From assembly GCA_012510755.1 (NCBI GenBank), contig JAAZHL010000073.1:1-16056 (forward strand): a stretch of DNA of 16,056 nt. The letters run 5' to 3'. The first letter of the stretch is position 1; each line of letters opens with the position of its first letter. A program made the translations under genes and the position numbers. Below, piece by piece: positions 7,077 to 11,907 of this stretch. Source of the stretch: Leucobacter sp. GTDB lineage: Bacteria > Actinomycetota > Actinomycetes > Actinomycetales > Microbacteriaceae. The notes under the pieces were generated by a model that saw only the letters and a list, made by a program, of their open reading frames with translations, was not told where the DNA came from and made no database searches.

Positions 7077-7954
7077 CCGAAGATCATCGGTCGATCGTAC
7101 TCGTCTTCAAACGTGTCGCCGAGCAGCGTCGGGTCGATATCGCACACGACCGGCACATGGTCGCTCGGGCCGTCGCCCTTGCGTTCGTCACGGTGAATAG
7201 AGGCCTCGATGACGGTGTCTGCAAAGGCCTGCGATCCTAGTATGAAATCAATGCGCATGCCCTCGTTGCGCGCAAAACGCAACTGCTTGTAATCCCAGAA
7301 CGTGTACCCCTCGGGCACGAGTGGGCGCACCACGTCTTGCACAGTGGGTGCGAAGCTCGCGAACAGACTGCGCTCGTCGGGCGAGACGTGCGTCGATTGG
7401 CCCTCAACGAAGTTGGGGTCGCCCATGTCGTGCCGCAGGGGAGCGATGTTCCAGTCGCCCATGAGCGCGAGTGCGAGACGAGGATCATCAGCAACCCACC
7501 TCTCGGCGTTGCGTCTCAGGGCCTCGAGCCACTCGAGCTTGTACTCGAAGTGCGGGTCGGCGAGTGAGCGGCCGTTTGGCACGTAGAGGCTCCACAGCCG
7601 CAGGTCACCTACCGTGACACCGCGCGCGCGCGCCTCGAGTGGCAGGCCGTTGGGGCCTTCGCCCTGCACTGCTTCTTGGCCTTTGATCGGCTTGCCGAAG
7701 CCGGGCATGCCTTCGAACTCGCGCGTCACATCGGTCATTTCGTGGCGGCTCGCAAACGCGACGCCGTTCCACTGGGTGAGGCCGTGAATCTCGAGGTGGT
7801 AACCTGCCTGCTCGAAGAGGTGCGTCGGAAACTGCTCAGGCTTGCACTTGATCTCTTGCATCGCGAGCACATCGATATCTTCGCGCACCAGCCAATCGAC
7901 CACACGAGGGGCACGGGTACGAATTGAGTTCACGTTCCAGGTGGCAATGCGCAT
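7073..7954 (-). CDS. xthA: Exonuclease III family (AP endonuclease, XthA-like)
   Basis: DNA repair nuclease of 293 residues: by family a Mg2+-dependent 3'-5' exonuclease and apurinic-site endonuclease acting in base excision repair. Key residues are present: N7 in TWNVNSIR, metal-binding E34 in MQEIKC, the active-site Tyr in SLYVPNGR (about 123), D and N in GDWNIA (about 166-168), D in RIDFILGS (about 235) and the final SDH of GPSDHVPVV (about 264). Length is slightly above E. coli ExoIII (268). The start at 7954 is preferred over an upstream ATG at 7990 because MRIATWNVNS is the family N-terminus and a TAGCCT -10 lies seven bases upstream; the longer version would run back through the promoter and into repeat DNA. 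The stop overlaps the MFS stop. Relatives are often annotated xth or exoA. Confidence 0.94.
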   Translation of the reverse strand: MRIATWNVNSIRTRAPRVVDWLVREDIDVLAMQEIKCKPEQFPTHLFEQAGYHLEIHGLTQWNGVAFASRHEMTDVTREFEGMPGFGKPIKGQEAVQGEGPNGLPLEARARGVTVGDLRLWSLYVPNGRSLADPHFEYKLEWLEALRRNAERWVADDPRLALALMGDWNIAPLRHDMGDPNFVEGQSTHVSPDERSLFASFAPTVQDVVRPLVPEGYTFWDYKQLRFARNEGMRIDFILGSQAFADTVIEASIHRDERKGDGPSDHVPVVCDIDPTLLGDTFEDEYDRPMIFG

Positions 7955-7990
7955 GGTTTCAAGGCTATCGGTGGGGGACATTTTCGTCAT
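7955..7990 (-). promoter_or_regulatory. Promoter of the exonuclease III gene
   Basis: On the minus strand ATGACG (7990-7985) and TAGCCT (7967-7962) are separated by 17 bases, a good sigma70-like layout, and the ATG follows the -10 by seven bases. The -35 falls on the first CGTCAT unit of the adjacent repeat array. Confidence 0.5.
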
Positions 7991-8060
7991 TTTGCTGTTC
8001 TCGTCGTTCTGCGGGTCAACCTGTCGTTCTGCGGGTCAACCCGGCATGCTGCGCGCCGGC
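7985..8060. repeat. REP-like half-unit array with a 20-bp tandem duplication
   Basis: Four units beginning CGTCATTTTGC (7985), CGTCGTTCTGCG (8002), TGTCGTTCTGCG (8022) and CGGCATGCTGCGCG (8042) follow at 17-20 base spacing. The middle two are a near-perfect tandem duplication (8003-8021 equals 8023-8041). The last forms CCGGC (8041-8045) ... GCCGG (8055-8059). These resemble the widespread GTCATNCTGNGCG intergenic repeat; related units recur at 10149-10193 and 11475-11498. Confidence 0.6.
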
Positions 8061-8100
8061 TCGTTGTGCCGCGCATCAGTCAACGGTTCTCTGCCCTCCC

Positions 8101-8128
8101 TTACCGTGTCGTAGGGGCGCGATACGAT
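8101..8128 (+). promoter_or_regulatory. Candidate promoter of the methylase-endonuclease operon
   Basis: TTACCG (8101-8106), a 16-base spacer and TACGAT (8123-8128). The methylase ATG at 8135 follows after six bases, so the message is probably leaderless. No controller-protein binding site or C-gene is seen. Confidence 0.45.
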
Positions 8129-8134
8129 GGCCAC

Positions 8135-9127
8135 ATGCCGAACCTCGCCGATCTTGAGCTGCTGACGATCTATGCATCGAGCTTCGCGTCCTCGGCGCAG
8201 CCCCAGCCCTTCCCCATGCAGGGAAGCAAGCGTGCGCAGGTGCCGATCATCAACAAACTCATTCCAGAGGATGCTGCTCTGCTCATCGAACCATTCTGCG
8301 GTTCTGCGGCGGTCTCCATCGGTGCACTCCAGGCCAAGCTCGTCCAGGGCGCGGTGATTTCCGACCTCAACATGGATCTTGTCCGGTTGTGGGAGAGCAT
8401 CCTTGACCGCCCCCAGGAGCTGAACCGGGAGTACGCAGAGATCTGGGCTGCCCAGTTCAATGAACAAGGCGAGGCAACTGACCCGCGCGGCTATTTCAAC
8501 TCGATTCGCGAGCGTTTCAATAACGCGACGCCCGAACAACGATCCGCCAGCGATTTCCTCTTTCTGCTGAACCGCATCGTCAAGGCGGCCCTGCGCTACG
8601 GCAAGGGAGGGCAGATGAACCAGAGTTCTGATGGGCGACGCACTGGGGCGAAGCCGTCCACGGTGAGCCAACGCATTCAGGAGACGGCTGACCTCATGCG
8701 CACGGCCGCGGCTCTCCACCGTGACTGGCGAGAAGGCCTGGATCAAGCCACTTCTGCGGATGTGGTCTACCTCGATCCTCCATACCAGGGCACAACTGAA
8801 ACGCGTGACCAGCGGTATGTATCGGGGCTCGCTGTAGAGGACTTTGAGGAGGGCCTGAGGGGTGCCATCGACCGCGATTTGTCCCTCATCGTTTCCTACG
8901 ATGCTCTCGTTGGCCCGGCTACCTACGGTCGACCGCTCGACCCCAGACTAGGCCTCTTAGGCTTCGATGTCATCACAGGAGTGAGTGCACAGGGGACTCT
9001 ACTGGGGCGCAAACAAGAAGCCCACGAGACCCTCTATATCTCACCCGCGCTGGTCGAACGGCTCGGTGGAGCCAACGCAGTTATCGATCGAGTGGCGACC
9101 CGTCCCGAGGCTCTCTTTGAGCTATAG
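8135..9127 (+). CDS. DNA adenine methylase, D12 (Dam) class
   Basis: N6-adenine DNA methyltransferase of 330 residues. Motif order is that of the alpha/D12 class: motif X FPMQGSK (26-32), motif I IEPFCGSAAV (51-60) for S-adenosylmethionine, an SDLN segment (76-79), and catalytic motif IV DPPY (214-217) after a target-recognition region of about 110 residues. GRKQEAHETLYIS (291-303) resembles the conserved C-terminal strand. The ATG at 8135 was preferred over an in-frame GTG at 8066 because of the TACGAT hexamer six bases upstream. It is followed after nine bases by an HNH endonuclease gene, so it most likely protects DNA in a type II restriction-modification pair. The target sequence is not readable; GATC is common in this class but not assured here. 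Confidence 0.9.
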   Translation: MPNLADLELLTIYASSFASSAQPQPFPMQGSKRAQVPIINKLIPEDAALLIEPFCGSAAVSIGALQAKLVQGAVISDLNMDLVRLWESILDRPQELNREYAEIWAAQFNEQGEATDPRGYFNSIRERFNNATPEQRSASDFLFLLNRIVKAALRYGKGGQMNQSSDGRRTGAKPSTVSQRIQETADLMRTAAALHRDWREGLDQATSADVVYLDPPYQGTTETRDQRYVSGLAVEDFEEGLRGAIDRDLSLIVSYDALVGPATYGRPLDPRLGLLGFDVITGVSAQGTLLGRKQEAHETLYISPALVERLGGANAVIDRVATRPEALFEL

Positions 9128-9136
9128 TTCGGAGGC

Positions 9137-9826
9137 ATGGGTCTCAGCGCAGCGGAGCTTCGTCTTCAAGTCGAAGAGCAGATGGAGAGAGGTCGTGCCT
9201 CGAAGCGAGCCCGTGAGGTAGCACGGATCATCTTGGAACGTGGTGCCTGCACGACAACCGACCTCGAAGAACTTGGTTATAAGCATCCTCCTCGTGCTGT
9301 CAAGGACCTCAAAGATGCTGGCATCGAGATCCGCACAATCACTGAGAGCTATGTTGACCCGTCAACGGGTAATACGAAGCGGCGAGCAAAGTACAGCGTT
9401 GTTGGCGTGGACGCATCCAAGGAGAGCCGCCGACAGTTCTCGAAGGCAGTTAGTGACGCAGTGAAGGCTTCGGGCAAGTGTGAAGTCTGCGGAGCCCTGC
9501 CACCACTGCAGGTTGACCATCGAGTGCCATTCGACATCGGTGGTGAGACCTTTCCACACGTACTTGATGAACTGATGCCTCTATGCCCCTCTTGCAATCG
9601 GAGTAAGTCCTGGGCGTGTGAGCACTGCGAGAACTGGACGCTGAAAGATACTGACATGTGCCGAGCTTGTATGTGGGCTTCTCCTCACCAGTACGATCAT
9701 GTTGCAGGTCGCCAGCAGCGGGAGATTCGGATCACTCTTACTGACCCGCGAGATGTACTGCGCTTCGACTGCCTCAGACCTGACGCTACGAACATCGTCA
9801 TCGAGTACCTTCGCGAGAATGAATAA
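9137..9826 (+). CDS. HNH endonuclease with N-terminal winged helix, probable restriction enzyme
   Basis: Protein of 229 residues in three parts. Residues about 24-90 look like a winged helix (EVARIILERGACTTTDLEELG, a recognition-helix-like PPRAVKDLKDAGIEI, then a wing ending in RAKYSVVG). Residues 113-158 are an HNH nuclease: structural zinc pairs C115/C118 and C150/C153, catalytic D127-H128 in VDHRVPFDIGG, and N154. A second zinc ribbon follows directly (C161/C164 and C175/C178). It sits nine bases after the methylase and is the obvious cognate restriction enzyme. A GGAGG lies only one base from the ATG at 9137, too close for normal initiation, so the ATG at 9182 (residue 16) is an alternative start. 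Hand-counted G+C in two lines (9241-9300 and 9361-9420) is 53% and 55%, below the roughly 65% of a line in the exonuclease gene: a sign of transfer. Confidence 0.85.
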   Translation: MGLSAAELRLQVEEQMERGRASKRAREVARIILERGACTTTDLEELGYKHPPRAVKDLKDAGIEIRTITESYVDPSTGNTKRRAKYSVVGVDASKESRRQFSKAVSDAVKASGKCEVCGALPPLQVDHRVPFDIGGETFPHVLDELMPLCPSCNRSKSWACEHCENWTLKDTDMCRACMWASPHQYDHVAGRQQREIRITLTDPRDVLRFDCLRPDATNIVIEYLRENE

Positions 9827-9916
9827 TCTCAGCTAAAAAGAAAAACCGCTTCCGAACTGTGGGGATACAGGCAGGCCACTCTGCTGAGTGACGGTGCCAG
9901 TCTCTGACGGGAGCTT

Positions 9917-9973
9917 CCAGCACGCTTCGCTGGCAGCGCTGCTGACTGCCAGTAGACCACGAAAGTGGCTGGC
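9917..9973. other. Cluster of overlapping hairpins downstream of the endonuclease
   Basis: CCAGC/GCTGG (9917-9921, 9929-9933), CTGGCAG/CTGCCAG (9930-9936, 9946-9952) and GCCAG...CTGGC enclosing CCAC-GAAA-GTGG (9948-9973) are mutually exclusive or stacked stems. CTGGCAG recurs at 9991-9997. It may terminate the operon or be part of a decayed mobile element; there is no T-run. Confidence 0.4.
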
Positions 9974-9993
9974 TGGTAATACAACCTAATCTG

Positions 9994-10143
9994 GCAGGAA
10001 AACCCGCGCTTATGACGCTCCTCGCCCCCGTGCCGGCGGCTCCTCGATGCCGGGGTACTCGACGAGCGAACAAACCAGAAACTAGCTGCAGAACACGAAC
10101 GGCTGAACCCCGCCCAAATCACTCGTAAGATCAACAAGATCCA
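9994..10143 (+). pseudogene. Frameshifted C-terminal fragment of an integrase-core (DDE) transposase
   Basis: One frame reads RKTRAYDAPRPR (from about 9997), then a +1/-1 shift is needed near 10030 to continue as RRLLDAGVLDER and LAAEHERLNPAQITRKINKIQ-like sequence up to about 10138. Together these resemble the tail of integrase-core IS transposases, where a YDTPRTPxQRLL segment precedes a helical Leu/Asn-Pro tail. The family name (IS481-like or similar) is from memory of such tails, not from a search. No start, no catalytic DDE residues and no intact frame remain; it is a relic of an insertion sequence on the right side of the restriction-modification module. Confidence 0.5.
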
Positions 10144-10148
10144 GCCTC

Positions 10149-10193
10149 CGCCATGCTGCGCGCCGAGCTGGCGCTAACCCGTCATGCTGTGCG
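10149..10193. repeat. Two REP-like units right of the restriction-modification module
   Basis: CGCCATGCTGCGCG (10149-10162) and CGTCATGCTGTGCG (10180-10193). The first shares the exact 14-mer CATGCTGCGCGCCG (10152-10165) with 8045-8058 on the other side of the module. The second continues into a GCAG...GGAATCC stretch, as full units of the GTCATNCTG family do. Confidence 0.55.
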
Positions 10194-10272
10194 TGAGTCG
10201 CAGAAACCGCGGAATCCAGCACCTGCGAAGTTCGATAGGTTGATAGAACAGAGAGGCGTGGGGGTAGGTGCT

Positions 10273-10328
10273 GACGGCGATGTCGCCGTCACGATGTCTC
10301 AGACATGACTCTCAGACATGACTCTCAG
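10273..10328. repeat. Palindromes and 13-bp tandem repeats upstream of the oxidoreductase
   Basis: GACGGCGA-TG-TCGCCGTC (10273-10290) is a perfect 8-bp-arm palindrome. It is followed by ATGTCT-C-AGACAT (10294-10306), and TCTCAGACATGAC is tandemly repeated (10297-10309, 10310-10322) with a partial third copy (10323-10328). Such repeated TGTCTCAGACA-like words are seen at termini of IS481-type elements, which fits the transposase relic nearby. An operator for the gene at 10358 is the alternative. Together with the features above this covers the gene-free stretch 9827-10357. Confidence 0.6.
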
Positions 10329-10357
10329 CCAGACTTGAACCTTTGAACGGAGCTTCC

Positions 10358-11362
10358 ATGGCGATTGATACTCGCGAAATTCACCTGGCCCGACGCCCCC
10401 ACGGACTGCCGCAAGACGAAGATTTTGCGGTCGTCACGAGGCAACTGCCTGACCTCGAGCCGGGGCAGGTGCTGGTGCGCAACGACTACCTGTCGGTCGA
10501 CCCTTACATGCGGCCGCGCATGAATGATGTGAAGTCGTACATTCCACCCTTTGAGCTGGGCAAGGCGCTCGATGGCGGCGCGATTGGCACGGTCATCGAA
10601 TCTGCAGACGAGTATATCGCTGTTGGCACGGTCGTGTCGCATGGGCTCGGCTGGCGTGAACACGCGGTCTTGCGGTCGAAGTGGGTGCGGGTGATTGATG
10701 ACGAGAGCGTGCCCGCTTCGTATCATCTCGGAGTGCTTGGCATGCCCGGCATGACTGCGTTTGTGGGGTTGTTCGATATTGCCGCGTTCAAACCTGGCGA
10801 CGCAGTGTTCGTGTCTGGTGCTGCTGGCGCCGTGGGCGGTCTCGTGGGCCAGTTCGCAAAGCTCGCGGGGGCGTCGCGTGTGATCGGTTCGGCAGGTTCT
10901 GCAGAGAAGGTCGCCTTCCTTCAGGAGGAGTTCGGTTTTGATGCGGCGCTGAACTACCGCGATGGTGACCTGGTGGGTCAGCTTGCTGCGGCGGCTCCTG
11001 AAGGGTTCGACGTGTACTTCGACAATGTCGGTGGCGACCACCTGGCTGCGGCGCTTGAGACGATCAACGATCATGGCCGTATGGCGCTTTGCGGCACGGT
11101 GTCTAGTTATAACGCGACGGGCAGCCAGACGGTTCCCGGAAACATGTTTCGGGCGGTGGGCAAGCGGCTGACCATGCGTGGCTTCATCGTGTCTGACCAC
11201 GAGCAGCGACGTGCGGAGTTCGAACAGCAGGTAACGGCCTGGCTGCAAGCGGGCGAGCTGACCTACCGCGAAACCTTTATTGACGGTCTCGACCAGATGA
11301 TTGAGGGCTTTCGCGGCCTGCTCACGGGCGCCAACACCGGCAAGATGGTGGTGCGGCTGTAG
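10358..11362 (+). CDS. NADP-dependent oxidoreductase, CurA/leukotriene B4 dehydrogenase-like MDR family
   Basis: Medium-chain dehydrogenase/reductase of 334 residues without the structural zinc site, belonging to the group of curcumin reductase (CurA), prostaglandin reductase and 2-alkenal reductases. Family hallmarks: SVDPYMRPRM (46-55), GMPGMTAF (128-135), and the nucleotide-binding glycine motif SGAAGAVGG (153-161) in a Rossmann fold. The FDVYFDNVGG segment and the GTVSSYNA loop also fit. These enzymes reduce alpha,beta-unsaturated carbonyl compounds with NADPH and usually serve in detoxification; the substrate here is unknown. The ATG at 10358 has a good GGAG ribosome binding site (10349-10352). 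Unlike several other genes in the window it has a proper Shine-Dalgarno leader. It is monocistronic and follows the repeat cluster at 10273-10328. Confidence 0.93.
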   Translation: MAIDTREIHLARRPHGLPQDEDFAVVTRQLPDLEPGQVLVRNDYLSVDPYMRPRMNDVKSYIPPFELGKALDGGAIGTVIESADEYIAVGTVVSHGLGWREHAVLRSKWVRVIDDESVPASYHLGVLGMPGMTAFVGLFDIAAFKPGDAVFVSGAAGAVGGLVGQFAKLAGASRVIGSAGSAEKVAFLQEEFGFDAALNYRDGDLVGQLAAAAPEGFDVYFDNVGGDHLAAALETINDHGRMALCGTVSSYNATGSQTVPGNMFRAVGKRLTMRGFIVSDHEQRRAEFEQQVTAWLQAGELTYRETFIDGLDQMIEGFRGLLTGANTGKMVVRL

Positions 11363-11474
11363 GGCGCGAAACTCCTCGACCGCAGCCAATTTCAGCGTAG
11401 ATGGGCACTTGTGGTGGTGCTCTGTGCGAGCAGGCGACGACTAGGGCCAACTTGGGAGCATTTGCGTGGCGAGG

Positions 11475-11518
11475 ATCCTGCGCCGTCGCGCAGGATGACA
11501 ACCTGTACCGGCAGGTTG
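11475..11518. repeat. REP-like hairpin followed by a second hairpin
   Basis: ATCCTGCGC-CGTC-GCGCAGGAT (11475-11496) is a perfect 9-bp stem with a four-base loop. CAACCTG-TACCGG-CAGGTTG (11499-11518) is a perfect 7-bp stem immediately after. Read on the minus strand the first starts GTCATCCTGCGCG, the intact form of the unit seen at 7985-8060 and 10180. It lies 112 bases after the oxidoreductase stop. The stretch 11363-11470 itself shows nothing I can name. Confidence 0.6.
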
Positions 11519-11547
11519 CACCGGGCCGATGGGGCCGACGTGAACAG

Positions 11548-11575
11548 CAAAACGCCTCGCCTTTCGGCGGAGCGT
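11548..11575 (-). terminator. Terminator belonging to the truncated tRNA 3' end
   Basis: Arms 11552-11561 and 11566-11575 pair at eight of ten positions plus one wobble around a TTTC loop. On the minus strand the stem is followed by TTTT (11551-11548). It stands downstream of the tRNA 3'-end copy at 11587-11603 just as the terminator at 11744-11785 stands downstream of the intact tRNA. Confidence 0.5.
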
Positions 11576-11586
11576 CTCACTATTCA

Positions 11587-11603
11587 GAGGGGCCGACGGG
11601 AAT
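11587..11603 (-). repeat. Exact copy of the tRNA-Gly 3' end (att-like)
   Basis: GAGGGGCCGACGGGAAT here is identical to 11790-11806, which covers the 3' acceptor strand and the 3' side of the T arm of tRNA-Gly. After one mismatch two more bases agree, and then similarity stops. A shorter relative lies at 11531-11544 (GGGGCCGACGTGAA). Either a truncated tRNA gene or an attachment-site remnant of an element that integrated at the tRNA. Confidence 0.65.
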
Positions 11604-11608
11604 TGACG

Positions 11609-11635
11609 CAGGTGCTGGGCTTCGCCCGGCACCTG
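11609..11635. repeat. Strong hairpin inside the tRNA-fragment region
   Basis: CAGGTGCTGGGC-TTC-GCCCGGCACCTG: twelve-base arms with one mismatch that is a wobble on one strand. No T-run follows closely, so the role is unknown. Confidence 0.5.
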
Positions 11636-11668
11636 CAGCACTCGTCTCGCCTTCGGCTCGACTCATGC

Positions 11669-11709
11669 CGCGAAGAGTCCGAAAGCGATGCTTTCTCTCG
11701 CTCTTCGCG
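11669..11709. repeat. Nested inverted repeat
   Basis: Outer arms CGCGAAGAG (11669-11677) and CTCTTCGCG (11701-11709) pair perfectly; inside them GAAAGC-GAT-GCTTTC (11681-11695) forms a second perfect stem. The result is a two-storey hairpin or cruciform of unknown role. Confidence 0.5.
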
Positions 11710-11718
11710 CCCTTCACA

Positions 11719-11739
11719 GGGTTCGCTTCCCGTCGCCCC
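11719..11739 (+). repeat. Inverted tRNA 3'-end-like fragment
   Basis: The sequence begins GGGTTCG and ends GCCCC, and follows the T arm and 3' acceptor strand of the tRNA-Gly nearby with two substitutions and one missing base, but on the opposite strand. It is too short and unpaired to be a tRNA gene. It may have been left by the same rearrangement as 11587-11603. Confidence 0.35.
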
Positions 11740-11743
11740 ATGA

Positions 11744-11785
11744 ACAAACGTAGCGACCCACCTGAAGGTAGGTCGCTACGTTGTT
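11744..11785 (-). terminator. Terminator of tRNA-Gly
   Basis: AACGTAGCGACC (11747-11758) and GGTCGCTACGTT (11771-11782) are perfect 12-base arms, extended inside by ACCT-GA-AGGT (11760-11769). On the minus strand the stem starts nine bases after the tRNA end and is followed by TTTGTTC, a convincing intrinsic terminator. Confidence 0.75.
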
Positions 11786-11790
11786 CTCGG

Positions 11791-11861
11791 AGGGGCCGAC
11801 GGGAATCGAACCCGCGTTCTCAGCTTGGGAAGCTGATGTCTTACCATTAGACGACGGCCCC
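11791..11861 (-). tRNA. tRNA-Gly (anticodon CCC)
   Basis: A 71-base tRNA decoding GGG. Acceptor stem GGGGCCG/CGGCCCC is fully paired, the D arm has GTCT/AGAC, the anticodon stem TCAGC/GCTGA carries the loop TTCCCAA (anticodon CCC), the variable loop has four bases, and the T arm reads GCGGG-TTCGAAT-CCCGT with one wobble. The discriminator is T at 11791 and the CCA tail is not encoded (the genome continues CCG). The gene lies 46 bases downstream of the lipoprotein gene on the same strand, and a strong terminator follows. Its 3' end is duplicated at 11587-11603. Confidence 0.95.
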
Positions 11862-11881
11862 GCAGAAGCCTTGCGGCCTCA

Positions 11882-11894
11882 ACTGTTCAACAGT
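11882..11894. other. Short perfect palindrome between lipoprotein gene and tRNA
   Basis: ACTGTT-C-AACAGT, six-base arms with one central base. On the minus strand it lies just after the lipoprotein stop and about 20 bases before the tRNA 5' end, and overlaps TACTGT, a possible -10 for the tRNA. Confidence 0.35.
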
Positions 11895-11907
11895 AGCAGA
11901 GCGAAAC

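Noticed and set aside
7985..8060. CRISPR array
   Set aside because: The units are about 20 bases with no spacers between them and no cas genes; they are REP-like tandem repeats.
8135..9127. Orphan Dam methylase involved in mismatch repair
   Set aside because: The adjacent HNH gene nine bases downstream, the flanking repeats and the IS relic favour a mobile restriction-modification pair, although an orphan role is not strictly excluded.
9798..10073. 91-codon minus-strand open frame downstream of the endonuclease
   Set aside because: No domain, no start signal, and it spans hairpins and the transposase relic read on the other strand.
10325..11389. 354-codon minus-strand open frame
   Set aside because: Shadow of the CurA-like oxidoreductase; Arg/His-rich translation typical of antisense frames in G+C-rich DNA.
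11719..11739. A second tRNA gene on the plus strand
   Set aside because: Only a T-arm-like and acceptor-like stretch exists; there is no D arm, anticodon arm or matching 5' acceptor strand upstream.
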